A stretch of DNA of 35,157 nt from an uncultured Clostridia bacterium (GCA_934130975.1 CAKOYU010000016.1:1-35157); one strand, 5' to 3'; shown: positions 16,106-24,035, counted from the first letter of the stretch. A program made the numbers and translations. Notes: generated by a model not told the origin, from the sequence alone.

Positions 16106-17605
16106 TTAATTTAATGGTTTCATTGTTGGGAATAGTAATACATCTCTTATTGATGCAGAATCTGTTAATAGCATAACTAATCTATCGATTCCTATTCCAA
16201 GTCCGCCTGTTGGAGGCATACCATATTCAAGTGCTGTTATGAAATCATCATCCATCATATTAGCTTCTTCATCTCCAGCTTCTCTTGCTTCTGCTTGTTT
16301 TTTGAATCTTTCATATTGATCTATTGGATCATTTAATTCTGAATATGCATTTCCATATTCTCTACCGCCAATAAATACTTCAAATCTTTCTGTTAATCTC
16401 TTATCACTTGGTTTTCTCTTTGTTAATGGTGATACTTCTACTGGGTAATCATATATAAATGTTGGTTGTACTAATGTTTCTTCTACAAATTCTTCAAAGA
16501 ATGTATTTATTATATCTCCTCTTGTTTTCTTGATTGGATCTATTTCTACTCTCTTCTCTTCTGCAATTGCAACTGCTTGCTCATCTGTTTCGATTTCATT
16601 AAAGTCTACACCTGTTACTTCTTTTATTGCATCTATCATTGTAATTCTTTTCCATGGTGATTCTAAGTCCAAGTCTGTTCCTTGATAGTTTATTTTTGCT
16701 GTTCCTAATACTTTTTGAGCTACTGTTCTAAACATATCTTCTGTTATATCCATCATATCATGGTAATCTTCGTATGCTGAATATAATTCTATGTTTGTGA
16801 ATTCTGGATTGTGTTTTATGTCCATTCCTTCATTTCTGAACATTCTTCCCATTTCATATACTTTGTCAAATCCACCTACTATTAATCTTTTTAAATATAG
16901 CTCATTTGCAATTCTTAAATACATGTCTAAATCTAATGTATTGTGATGTGTTATAAATGGTCTTGCTGCTGCTCCTCCTGCTATTGTGTTTAATATTGGT
17001 GTATCTACTTCTAAGTACCCTTTGTTATCTAAATATGCTTTTACTTCTCTTATTATTTTACTTCTTAATATAAATGTTTCTTTTACTTCTGGATTTACTA
17101 TTAAATCAACATATCTTTGTCTATATCTTAAGTCTACATCTCTTAATCCATGGAATTTTTCTGGTAATGGTCTTAATGATTTTGATAATAATGTTACTTC
17201 TTTTGCATGTACAGATATTTCTTCTGTTCTTGTTTTAAATACAAAACCAGTTATTCCTATAATATCTCCAATATCCCATGTTTTGAATGCTTTGTAGCTT
17301 TCTTCTCCTAAATCGTTTATGCTTACATAACTTTGGATTTTTTCATCACTGTCTTGTATTGTACAGAATGATGCTTTTCCCATGATTCTTTTTGCTATTA
17401 TTCTTCCTGCTACTGTTACATCTTTGTTTTCGAATTCTTCATATTTTGATTTTATTTCTCCTGCTGTATTTGTTCTATTGAATTTTGTTATTTCAAATGG
17501 ATCTTTTCCTTGTTCTTGTAATTCTTTTAATTTATCTTTTCTTATTTGTATTAAATGATTTTCATCTAATTCTATTTCTTGATTTTGATTTTTGTTTTCT
17601 TGCAT
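16106..17605 (-). CDS. lysS: Lysyl-tRNA synthetase, class II
   Basis: Charges tRNA-Lys. An OB-fold anticodon-binding domain (about 60-170, with VTVAGRIIAKRIMGKASF) precedes the class II catalytic core. Motif 2 is MFRNEGMDIKHNPEFTNIEL and motif 3 is GLGIGIDRLVMLL near the end. I chose ATG 17605 (MQENKNQNQE, 499 aa) with AAGGAG upstream; the longer frame starts at a TTG with no ribosome site. It is first in a probable five-gene operon. I saw no T-box leader in the roughly 40 bases between promoter and start. Confidence 0.97.
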   Translation of the reverse strand: MQENKNQNQEIELDENHLIQIRKDKLKELQEQGKDPFEITKFNRTNTAGEIKSKYEEFENKDVTVAGRIIAKRIMGKASFCTIQDSDEKIQSYVSINDLGEESYKAFKTWDIGDIIGITGFVFKTRTEEISVHAKEVTLLSKSLRPLPEKFHGLRDVDLRYRQRYVDLIVNPEVKETFILRSKIIREVKAYLDNKGYLEVDTPILNTIAGGAAARPFITHHNTLDLDMYLRIANELYLKRLIVGGFDKVYEMGRMFRNEGMDIKHNPEFTNIELYSAYEDYHDMMDITEDMFRTVAQKVLGTAKINYQGTDLDLESPWKRITMIDAIKEVTGVDFNEIETDEQAVAIAEEKRVEIDPIKKTRGDIINTFFEEFVEETLVQPTFIYDYPVEVSPLTKRKPSDKRLTERFEVFIGGREYGNAYSELNDPIDQYERFKKQAEAREAGDEEANMMDDDFITALEYGMPPTGGLGIGIDRLVMLLTDSASIRDVLLFPTMKPLN

Positions 17606-17642
17606 TTTATATCTTCTCCTTTTTCTCAAATTATACAGAAAT

Positions 17643-17671
17643 ATTATAGTTTATTTTGCTTTAAAAATCAA
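17643..17671 (-). promoter_or_regulatory. Sigma-A-type promoter of lysS
   Basis: On the minus strand, TTGATT, 17 bases, TATAAT, about 38 bases upstream of the lysS ATG. Confidence 0.7.
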
Positions 17672-17740
17672 GCTTTTATGTAAAATATCGTAATTTTATA
17701 AAATCTTTATTTCTCGCTAATAATTGTTTTTTCTAATTAA

Positions 17741-18385
17741 TTATACCTTTACACATACAGCATCATACCATAATTTATTTCTATCTTTTTCATTAACAAA
17801 ATAAGAATTATCTATTTTAAAACCACATTCATTTAGTAATTTTTCATAAGATTCTTTAGTATACTTATGTCTATATCTTTTCACTTTAATATTATAATCT
17901 TCTTTTTCATAATATCCTTCTACATCATTTTCATTAATAGTAGTTCCTATAATTAAATGTCCATTGTCTTTTAAAGCTCCTCTAACTTTATTTAATACTA
18001 TTTTCGCATCTTCTATTGAGAACAAATGAATAACTGCTATCATTTGAATAATATCAAATTGCTTATTTTTAAAATCGTAATCTAAAATATTATCATTTAT
18101 TATTTTGATATCAGGATTATTTTTTCTAATTATATCGCACATATTTTCAGCAATTTCTAGTACAGTTATTTTAAATTCATTATTATATTGTTTAAATATT
18201 TTTACATTTCTTCCATGCCCAGGGCCAATTTCTAAAACTTCAATATCTTTTTTATTTTTCAAATTCAAATCATTATATATATTATTCCAAAATTCGTAAC
18301 CAATTTCATATTTTCTAGTATTATATTCTTTTGCTAAAATTTCATATGCATTTTTATTAATTTCTATATATTTCTTATTCATCAT
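17741..18385 (-). CDS. Class I SAM-dependent methyltransferase (214 aa)
   Basis: The Rossmann-type SAM motif is VLEIGPGHGRN (about 49-59). An acidic end of strand 2 (VLEIAENM), the strand-4 region FDIIQMIAVIHLF and LKDNGHLIIGT (post-I to III motifs) follow. The C-terminal part has RYRHKYTKESYEKLLNECGF, as in many small-molecule methyltransferases. The substrate cannot be told. The start is either of two adjacent ATGs (18385 or 18382), both near AAAGGAA. It is a single-gene unit with its own promoter. Confidence 0.85.
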   Translation of the reverse strand: MMNKKYIEINKNAYEILAKEYNTRKYEIGYEFWNNIYNDLNLKNKKDIEVLEIGPGHGRNVKIFKQYNNEFKITVLEIAENMCDIIRKNNPDIKIINDNILDYDFKNKQFDIIQMIAVIHLFSIEDAKIVLNKVRGALKDNGHLIIGTTINENDVEGYYEKEDYNIKVKRYRHKYTKESYEKLLNECGFKIDNSYFVNEKDRNKLWYDAVCVKV

Positions 18386-18410
18386 AAATCCTATTCCTTT
18401 CTATTAATTT

Positions 18411-18439
18411 TTTATATCACAAAAAGCAATAATTATCAA
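18411..18439 (-). promoter_or_regulatory. Sigma-A-type promoter of the methyltransferase gene
   Basis: On the minus strand, TTGATA, 17 bases, TATAAA, about 25 bases upstream of the start. Confidence 0.6.
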
Positions 18440-18494
18440 CTAATTATCTATTTTTCTAAATATTTATGTAAAGAATTATATTTTTCATTTTCTA

Positions 18495-18523
18495 TTGATT
18501 TTTTCGCTTTTATATACTATAAT
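18495..18523 (+). promoter_or_regulatory. Promoter of tRNA-Thr
   Basis: TTGATT, 17 bases, TATAAT. The mature tRNA begins 11 bases after the -10 box. Confidence 0.75.
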
Positions 18524-18534
18524 ATGTTTGATTT

Positions 18535-18610
18535 GCCTGCATAGCTCAGTTGGTAGAGTGCAGCCTTGGTAAGGCTGAGGTCACGGGTTCAATTCCCGTT
18601 GTAGGCTCCA
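18535..18610 (+). tRNA. tRNA-Thr (GGT)
   Basis: 76 bases including an encoded CCA. Acceptor arm GCCTGCA/TGTAGGC, D arm with AGCTCAGTTGGTAGAG, anticodon stem CAGCC/GGCTG with loop TTGGTAA (anticodon GGT), and T arm ACGGGTTCAATTCCCGT. A promoter lies directly upstream and a palindromic hairpin with a T-run 37 bases downstream. Confidence 0.97.
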
Positions 18611-18871
18611 TTATGTATTTTCGTTAAAATCTTTAAAAGTGTAAGAAAAAGTAGTCTTTATAAAGACTACTTTTCTAATCATTTCATAAATATAATACAT
18701 TCCATAGCAATCCTTATACATTCCTGATACTGAATTTATGTATTCTTTTTCCTCTTGATTCGGCTTGTAATTCTCTCCTAAGCCAATTAATCGCACAATT
18801 CTTGTTTCTTCAACACAAGCACTTGCCAATGGCTTTACATCCGTACTCCAAATCTCTGAAAATGTTGTCAT
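18611..18871 (-). CDS. Hypothetical protein (86 aa)
   Basis: The frame is open back to 18895, but AAGGAGG is 9 bases from the ATG at 18871 (MTTFSEIWSTDV), which I take as the start. An extended -10 box (TG-N-TATAAT) lies about 85 bases upstream. The protein has no membrane helix or known motif; Cys, Tyr and Met are common (MYKDCYGMYYIYEMIRK). Its last 20 codons run through the tRNA-Thr hairpin terminator and stop directly beside the tRNA, so the true gene may once have ended differently. Composition is less AT-rich than the neighbours. Function unknown. Confidence 0.5.
   Translation of the reverse strand: MTTFSEIWSTDVKPLASACVEETRIVRLIGLGENYKPNQEEKEYINSVSGMYKDCYGMYYIYEMIRKVVFIKTTFSYTFKDFNENT
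18647..18674 (+). terminator. Terminator of tRNA-Thr
   Basis: A perfect 14-bp palindrome (AAAAGTAGTCTTTA and its complement) ends in TTTT on the plus strand. It overlaps the 3' end of the 86-residue frame on the other strand. Confidence 0.65.
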
Positions 18872-18954
18872 GTTCATAATCCTCCTTGTACTCACTCGGT
18901 GGTCTGTGCCTCCGAAATTTATTATTCAAAGGCAACAAAATTTGTTACTTTTGC

Positions 18955-18960
18955 ATTATA
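18955..18960 (-). promoter_or_regulatory. Extended -10 promoter of the 86-residue ORF
   Basis: Minus-strand TATAAT preceded by TG one base upstream. The -35 region (TTGTGC, 17 bases away) is poor, as is usual for extended -10 promoters. Confidence 0.5.
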
Positions 18961-18990
18961 ACACGTTTTTTTCAAGAGCACAAATAAAAT

Positions 18991-19026
18991 AGACACCAAA
19001 ATCTTACTAAAAGATTATAGGTGTCT
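18991..19026 (-). terminator. Terminator of the TerD-like gene
   Basis: AGACACC at 18991 pairs with GGTGTCT ending at 19026, with inner AATCTT/AAGATT pairing. A T-rich stretch follows on the minus strand, 10 bases after the stop codon. Confidence 0.7.
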
Positions 19027-19035
19027 TTTACTTTC

Positions 19036-19530
19036 TTAGTTATCGTAGTATTCTGCCTTCATTAGTCTAAATAGTCTATGTCTCACAGAATTACCAACAA
19101 CTCTTAAATACCAGTCATTGTTTGACCTATAAAGTTCAAATCCAACAATGACCCGATGCCAGCCTATTTCATGAGACACATTAAACTGCCAAGTTTTTTC
19201 CTCACTAGTTGCTATGAAATATGGAGGTTCGGCTTTTGATACCGAATCAACGGCATATATCTCGTCTATAAAGATTATCCTCTGAACCTCCTGACTTTCC
19301 TGACTTAATTCTCTTAGTTCCACTGTTACTTTCTTTTTTTCTTTATGTTCCTGTAACAGTTTTTCTTTCTTCAGAATAGTGCCCTTATCCATAGCATTAA
19401 ATGCTATGGCATATAAATCAATCTGGCAATTCACGACTTTTTTTCTAAATCCTGTTGATATGCTTATCCGTGTAATTCCCTCTTTTGTGAGGTTTACACT
19501 CTGATTTCTTGTAATTTCTACTGTTTTCAT
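19036..19530 (-). CDS. Divergent TerD-like protein (164 aa)
   Basis: The start (VEITRNQSVNLTKEGITRISISTGF), the middle (VTVELRELSQESQEVQRIIFI) and the end (VIVGFELYRSNNDWYLRVVGN) follow the strand order of TerD/CABP stress proteins: K-G-x-x-x-L near the start, a 'v-l..lp..v..i.f' strand, and 'a-i-y-r...w.l.a.g' near the end. The calcium-binding acidic residues of typical TerD are mostly missing, so this is a distant relative at best. AAGGAGG is about 9 bases from the ATG. A near-perfect promoter is at 19611-19639 and a terminator follows. Composition is less AT-rich than neighbouring genes, which suggests transfer. Confidence 0.6.
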   Translation of the reverse strand: MKTVEITRNQSVNLTKEGITRISISTGFRKKVVNCQIDLYAIAFNAMDKGTILKKEKLLQEHKEKKKVTVELRELSQESQEVQRIIFIDEIYAVDSVSKAEPPYFIATSEEKTWQFNVSHEIGWHRVIVGFELYRSNNDWYLRVVGNSVRHRLFRLMKAEYYDN

Positions 19531-19610
19531 TATTTTTTGTCCTCCTTCTAACTAAGAATTCACCATACATGGCAAAAAAACTTTTCAACTTACTGTAAAG
19601 CTCTATATTT

Positions 19611-19639
19611 ATTTTAGCATCACATTTATTTTCTGTCAA
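19611..19639 (-). promoter_or_regulatory. Promoter of the TerD-like gene
   Basis: On the minus strand, TTGACA, 17 bases, TAAAAT. The leader is about 75 bases. Confidence 0.65.
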
Positions 19640-19697
19640 CTTATATTTTTCTCGAAACTATTGAAAAATAAATAAATTCATGATACTCTTATTGCAT

Positions 19698-19713
19698 TCT
19701 AGCAAATGCTAGA
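19698..19713. repeat. Short perfect palindrome
   Basis: TCTAGCA and TGCTAGA with a 2-base centre. No T-run follows, so it is not a terminator. Apart from this and the promoter at 19611-19639, the 19531-19795 gap shows nothing. Confidence 0.4.
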
Positions 19714-19795
19714 CTAAATTTTATACTCCTGTTTTTCAGCACAGGTTAATTATATAGAACGCGCGGTAAAATTATTATTTTAAGGAGGAAATGTC

Positions 19796-20131
19796 ATGAA
19801 GAAAATATTATTAAATATTTACCGGGTCATTGTTGGTAATGAATTCGGTTGGAGTGTAGAAGGCAACGAGCAATGGTATTATTTTTTATCATTAGTAATT
19901 AATTACAGGAAATAATATTTTTCTAAGAATACCTAAAGATTATGAAAACAATATATATTATGGTCTAAAAAGCATTACTGCAATATTATTCTTTCATACT
20001 ATTTTGTTTGGTATATTTGTTGGTATTACATGAAATTTGCCTATAGCTTTATGGATAAGAATTATAATTTAGGAATATTTTCCTACCTATTTTTCAATGT
20101 GCTGAATACTTCTCTTTACTTTTTTATTTAA
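19796..20131 (+). pseudogene. Broken small membrane-protein gene
   Basis: AAGGAGG at 19782 precedes an ATG at 19796 that reads 39 codons (MKKILLNIYRVIVGNEFGWS...) to TAA at 19913. The next frame continues a plausible protein (ITGNNIFLRIPKDYENNIYY, then FFHTILFGIFVGIT), broken by TGA at 20031 where TGG (Trp) would fit. After a further shift near 20060, NLGIFSYLFFNVLNTSLYFF runs to TAA at 20129. Joined, this gives about 112 residues with two or three hydrophobic segments. At least three lesions point to a decayed gene. The family is not recognised. It is convergent with, and just overlaps, the DUF4363 gene. Confidence 0.6.
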
Positions 20132-20511
20132 AATACATTCACTAAATTAAACTTATATTTTTCTTGAATATGTTCAAGTACGAACTTTCCAACATCAAAT
20201 TCTGAAGCAGCAGAAGAATAATCTTCTGTTTGAATATAACTTTTAGCCGACACGATAGCAGTATCAACTTTTTCAAGTTCATCATGTTCTATATAACAGG
20301 CTAACTTATCATGTTTTTTATTCCACATTTCATCTAATTCTGTTATTTTTTTATCTATCTTATCTTTATTTTCTTCAATTGCTAACTCTTTTAGTTCTGC
20401 AAATATTTTTGTTATATCTTTTGTTATTTTATTTGTATAATTTTGAGTAAACATATCTAATGAAAAAATAGAAACTACAATTATAACACATATCACCGTC
20501 TCTTTTAGCAT
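20128..20511 (-). CDS. DUF4363 family protein (127 aa)
   Basis: An N-terminal hydrophobic segment (about 4-22, signal anchor) is followed by a helical, charged domain with two long helices (NKITKDITKIFAELKELAIE ... KITELDEMWNKKHDKLACYI) and a final helix. This fits DUF4363, which in clostridia commonly follows a DUF421 (YetF-like) gene, as it does here with an 18-base gap. GGTGGAG precedes the ATG. The function of the family is unknown; the pair probably acts together at the membrane. Confidence 0.8.
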   Translation of the reverse strand: MLKETVICVIIVVSIFSLDMFTQNYTNKITKDITKIFAELKELAIEENKDKIDKKITELDEMWNKKHDKLACYIEHDELEKVDTAIVSAKSYIQTEDYSSAASEFDVGKFVLEHIQEKYKFNLVNVF

Positions 20512-20528
20512 TGCTCCACCATCCTTTT

Positions 20529-21200
20529 TTATTTTTTTAATGGCTGACAGAAAAATTGATTATCTCCATCAATCGTTACTATTAGCGCCTCTTCTGGTTT
20601 AATTCCAAATTTCTCAGTTTGTTTTTGTAACCATACATAATTTTTTCCTATTTTTTCTAAATTCTTATACATTACTTTTCCGTCAACTACTAAATCATAT
20701 GGAATTCCTTCGTATTTAGGTTCCATATTGAAATCTTCTGGTGTTGTAGGTCTTTTATTTGGTTTTGGAATTACTGTCACTTGTCCACTTGTTTCTAAAA
20801 CAGCATATTCAACATCTCCTATATTAAATATATTATTGTCTCTTAACCTTTCTTCTAGCTCGTTTATCGTAAATCTTTCTCTTTTAAGGACTTCTTCATC
20901 TATCTTTCCCCTAAATATTAATATTGAAGGTTTTCCACATATTATTTCTCTAATTTTTGTACTTTTCATATTCAACATGGATATTACAAGATGCATTACT
21001 AATAATCCAAGTATTGGTATTATTCCATTTGATATTGGTACTCCTGTTTCTGTCATTGGTAAACTTGCTAAATCTGCAATCATTATTGAAATTGCTAATT
21101 CAAATGGCTGAAGCTGTCCTATTTCACGTTTTCCCATTAATCTCATTACTATCAATACAATTATGTATAACACAATTGCTCTAAAAAATGTTATTAACAT
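20529..21200 (-). CDS. DUF421 (YetF-like) membrane protein (223 aa)
   Basis: Three N-terminal membrane helices include the family signature VMRLMGKREIGQLQPFELAISIMIADLAS (about 19-47). A cytoplasmic C-terminal domain follows (GKPSILIFRGKIDEEVLKRERF, then VEYAVLETSGQVTVIPKP), the usual DUF421 layout. I start at ATG 21200 with GGAGG 7 bases upstream; the TTG at 21203 is not needed. Some Bacillus relatives are spore-associated, but no sporulation promoter is clear here. Probable two-gene operon with DUF4363. Confidence 0.88.
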   Translation of the reverse strand: MLITFFRAIVLYIIVLIVMRLMGKREIGQLQPFELAISIMIADLASLPMTETGVPISNGIIPILGLLVMHLVISMLNMKSTKIREIICGKPSILIFRGKIDEEVLKRERFTINELEERLRDNNIFNIGDVEYAVLETSGQVTVIPKPNKRPTTPEDFNMEPKYEGIPYDLVVDGKVMYKNLEKIGKNYVWLQKQTEKFGIKPEEALIVTIDGDNQFFCQPLKK

Positions 21201-21346
21201 CAAATTTCCTCCATTTTTATTTATATATATTTTTCACATTTTTTAGGTATTTATACGATTTTTGTATAATTATTTTTTTGTTGTAAATAATATTTATATA
21301 ACCTTGAAAAAATAAAATTGTAAAAACTAATAAGGAGGTTTTTGAT

Positions 21347-21718
21347 ATGTCAAATTCTCAAAGTAATAGCACCACAGGTGCTTCTACAGTTTGGCAAATT
21401 GTTAGTAGATTAGTTACAGCTGCTATAGTTTTGGCCATTACAGCATTTTTTACACCTAACTTTAGTATAAATAATATATGGTCTTTAGCTCTTGCTGCAG
21501 TTGTTTTAACAATAATGGATTATTTAATAATCAAATTTACAGGTCTACATGCAAGTCCATTTGGTAAAGGATTTGTTGGATTTGCTTTAGCTGCTATTAT
21601 TTTATATTTTACACAGTATTTTGTGGCTGGCTATTCTATTTCTTGGATGGCTGCTATAATCGGTGCTTTAATTTATGGAGTGGTAGATTACTTTATACCT
21701 GGAACTCAACAGATGTAA
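21347..21718 (+). CDS. Four-helix membrane protein, PF04020 (phage holin IV/YvlD)-like
   Basis: A polar N-terminus (1-14, Ser/Asn/Thr-rich) precedes four hydrophobic helices: about 16-35, 44-62, 76-92 and 98-115. The short conserved turns FFTPNFSI and HASPFGKGFVGF match proteins usually labelled 'phage holin family' (PF04020/YvlD), although many are ordinary chromosomal genes and there is no other phage gene here. AAGGAGG is 8 bases from the ATG. The 3' end runs into a 25-bp inverted-repeat element that may act as its terminator. Confidence 0.7.
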   Translation: MSNSQSNSTTGASTVWQIVSRLVTAAIVLAITAFFTPNFSINNIWSLALAAVVLTIMDYLIIKFTGLHASPFGKGFVGFALAAIILYFTQYFVAGYSISWMAAIIGALIYGVVDYFIPGTQQM

Positions 21719-21740
21719 AAAAAATACGGCTTTTATATAA

Positions 21741-21901
21741 AATATTCAAAATGTCCAGTAATATAATATTTTTCACACCTTGGTGTCGCAACTTTCAATT
21801 TTATTTATTTGACAGTTGCTCCATTTCGCATTCGCTTCGCTCATTTGCTCGCTTACGCGGTGTTTCAAAATATTATATTACTGGACATTTTGTTTAATAT
21901 T
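21741..21901. mobile_element. MITE-like element with 25-bp perfect terminal inverted repeats
   Basis: Arms at 21748-21772 (AAAATGTCCAGTAATATAAT...) and 21867-21891 are exact reverse complements. AATATT flanks both sides (21741-21746, 21896-21901). The interior has further pairing (ACACC at 21775 with GGTGT near 21860; GCAAC with GTTGC) and a GC-richer stretch with CGCATTCGCTTCGCTC. It encodes no protein. It may be a small non-autonomous element, a structured RNA or a large two-way terminator between convergent genes. Confidence 0.65.
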
Positions 21902-21912
21902 GTTAAAAGCAG

Positions 21913-22578
21913 TTATTTTTTTACTACTATTTCGTTTTGGTTCTTGTATATGCTGTTTTCTGGTACAACTCCTCTTACTGATGATAGTGGATATATGTTT
22001 GTATTTTTCCCAATAACACTTCCAGGATTTAATACACTTCCACATCCTACTTCTACACCGTCTCCAATCATTGCTCCAAATTTTTTCAATCCTGTTTCTA
22101 TTTTTTCTTCTCCATTTTTTACAATTACTAATTTCTTGTCTGATTTTACATTTGATGTTATTGACCCTGCTCCCATATGAGATTTGTAACCTAATATAGA
22201 ATCTCCTACATAATTGTAATGTGGTACTTGAACATTATTAAATAATATTACATTTTTTAATTCTGTAGAGTTTCCTACTACTGCATTATTGCCTACAATA
22301 GCATTGCCTCTAATAAATGCACAATGTCTAACTTCAGCATTTTCGCCAATTATTGCTGGGCCTTTTATATATGCAGATGGATATACATTAGCAGATTTTG
22401 CAATCCATATATTTTCACCTTTTTGCTCATAAATGTCTTTATCTAACATTGGTCCTATTTCTAATATAAATTTGCTTATCTCAGGTAAAGCTTCCCATGG
22501 ATATTCAAATTTTTCTAATAAGTCTTTAGCTATTGTTTCTTCTAAATTATATAAATTTTTAATTTTACAATTTTTCAT
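21913..22578 (-). CDS. Left-handed beta-helix (hexapeptide repeat) sugar-nucleotide-type protein
   Basis: Hexapeptide repeats run from about residue 60 to 205 (IWIAKSANVYPSAYIKGPAI, IGENAEVRHCAFIRG, VGNNAVVGNS ...), the fold of the GlmU C-terminal domain. The N-terminal 55 residues (LEEFEYPWEALPEISKF type) resemble proteins labelled UDP-GlcNAc pyrophosphorylase-like. There is no nucleotidyltransferase domain in this chain, but the gene just upstream encodes a UAP1-type pyrophosphorylase, so the two may share a pathway. Acetyltransferase activity is inferred. GGAGG precedes the ATG, and a copy of the dispersed A/B repeat lies immediately upstream. Confidence 0.8.
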   Translation of the reverse strand: MKNCKIKNLYNLEETIAKDLLEKFEYPWEALPEISKFILEIGPMLDKDIYEQKGENIWIAKSANVYPSAYIKGPAIIGENAEVRHCAFIRGNAIVGNNAVVGNSTELKNVILFNNVQVPHYNYVGDSILGYKSHMGAGSITSNVKSDKKLVIVKNGEEKIETGLKKFGAMIGDGVEVGCGSVLNPGSVIGKNTNIYPLSSVRGVVPENSIYKNQNEIVVKK

Positions 22579-22591
22579 ATTTGTCCTCCAT

Positions 22592-22675
22592 TGATCATTT
22601 AGGACCGGTTCTGTTTTGTCCCAAGAATGGTACTTTTTTGTGCACTGCGCATTTGGGACCGGTTCTGTTTTGTGC
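22592..22675 (+). repeat. Dispersed intergenic repeat, copy 2 (units A-B-A)
   Basis: A partly decayed A unit (ATCATTTAGGACCGGTTC...), then a B unit (CCAAGAATGGTAC...), then a perfect A unit from about 22644. It fills the gap between the pyrophosphorylase stop and the ribosome site of the hexapeptide-repeat gene. Confidence 0.9.
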
Positions 22676-23931
22676 TATTTTGTAACAGCTTGTTTTGCGT
22701 AAAATTTTTCATATAGTTCTTTAGCTGTTCTTGGACTATCTACACCTTCTTTATTTTTTACAGGTGCAAAGTCATCTTCTCTCCTTCCACGAAGTATTGC
22801 AATGTCGTCAAAGAATTCGAATGCATCAAATATAAATGATTCAAATTTATATGAGTTTGGCTCTGTTGGTATTATTTCTTTGCCATTTTCATCTATATAT
22901 GCATTTTTCTTGTGTGCACTGTGATACATCAATATTTCATTACTTATTTTTTCTACTGCGTCTATTGTATATAGATTACACATTATGTGTGATTCTCCAT
23001 ATTTTAGTTCTCCGTCACTATCTACTTCTTCTGCCATTTTTTCTGGTAATTCTGTATATTCTATTACTTTTGGGTGTCCATTCATTTTGCAAAATACTCC
23101 TACTCTTTCGTGTGGATTTGCTTTTACTACTGATTTTGAAGCTATTTGAACATTTTGGTCAATTGCCATTCCAAGTAATGTTACATCAACCATTTTTAAT
23201 AATGCATTATCAACACTACCTATAAATATCCATTTTACTCCTCTTTCTTTCATATCTGCTAAACATCCACTTGAGCGTAATGATGCATAAGTTCCACCAT
23301 TTCCGTCTGATGCTTCTCTTATTTTAAAGTCTTTTCCTATAAGTAGTTTTCCTTCTTCATTTACTAATGGTAATTCACTTTGTGTAAAGATTGTTACATA
23401 ATTTTTGTCATATCCAAAGTAATTATTTTTTTCTAAAAAATCTACTGTTTGTTTATTATTTTCTTTGCTTGTCATTATGTACCAAGGAATTGTTACTCCA
23501 TATTTTTGATTTGCTTCTTTTAAATTTTCTGTTAAAATTTCAAATAAGTATTTTCCTTTTCCATATACATCTAATTTAAAGGTTCCTTTTGGTCCTGAGT
23601 GTCCTAATCTTGTACCTTGACCTCCTGCCATTGTTACTACTGCATATTTTCCACTTCTTACAGCATCTTCTCCAAGTTCATCAAATTTGTTTCTTTGTTC
23701 TACTGTAAGTTTTGCTTTATCTAAATATTTTAATGGTTCTATTTTACTTTCTTTAAATTCTATCGCCTTTTTGGTGTTATGATATAACTCCATTATTTGA
23801 TGGAAATCAATTGAATTTATTTGTTTGATTAATTCATCTTGTTGTTTTTCATTTAATTTCTTTAGTAATTTTATTATATGATCTTGTTTATACTCTTTTA
23901 AAATGTCTATTGTGTCTTGTAATTTATCCAT
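22675..23931 (-). CDS. UDPGP-family (UAP1-type) UDP-N-acetylhexosamine pyrophosphorylase
   Basis: Makes a UDP-sugar from UTP and a sugar 1-phosphate, probably UDP-GlcNAc or UDP-GalNAc. The family signature MAGGQGTRLGHSGPKGTF is at 101-118, and SDGNGGTYASL and FIGSVDNALLKM are the nucleotide and sugar sites. The eukaryotic-type UAP1 layout includes an N-terminal helical region (1-90). Length 418 is typical for bacterial relatives, which are distinct from GlmU. AAAGGACGG precedes the ATG. Its own promoter is divergent from spoIVA, and the next gene downstream is the hexapeptide-repeat protein. Confidence 0.88.
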   Translation of the reverse strand: MDKLQDTIDILKEYKQDHIIKLLKKLNEKQQDELIKQINSIDFHQIMELYHNTKKAIEFKESKIEPLKYLDKAKLTVEQRNKFDELGEDAVRSGKYAVVTMAGGQGTRLGHSGPKGTFKLDVYGKGKYLFEILTENLKEANQKYGVTIPWYIMTSKENNKQTVDFLEKNNYFGYDKNYVTIFTQSELPLVNEEGKLLIGKDFKIREASDGNGGTYASLRSSGCLADMKERGVKWIFIGSVDNALLKMVDVTLLGMAIDQNVQIASKSVVKANPHERVGVFCKMNGHPKVIEYTELPEKMAEEVDSDGELKYGESHIMCNLYTIDAVEKISNEILMYHSAHKKNAYIDENGKEIIPTEPNSYKFESFIFDAFEFFDDIAILRGRREDDFAPVKNKEGVDSPRTAKELYEKFYAKQAVTK

Positions 23932-24006
23932 TTTGATTCCGTCCTTTCCTGTTTTATTTTTATTAATAAAACAGTTTTTGTATATTATATGTATTTTAAC
24001 AGTCCA

Positions 24007-24035
24007 ATTCTATCACATTACTGTTTTTTTAGCAA
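24007..24035 (-). promoter_or_regulatory. Promoter of the UAP1-type gene
   Basis: On the minus strand, TTGCTA, 17 bases, TAGAAT. Confidence 0.6.

Noticed and set aside
17606..17740. T-box or lysine riboswitch upstream of lysS
   Set aside because: The promoter lies about 38 bases from the start, leaving no room for such a leader, and no T-box sequence is seen.
21347..21718. Prophage, based on the holin-like protein
   Set aside because: No other phage gene is nearby, and PF04020-like proteins are common as ordinary chromosomal genes.
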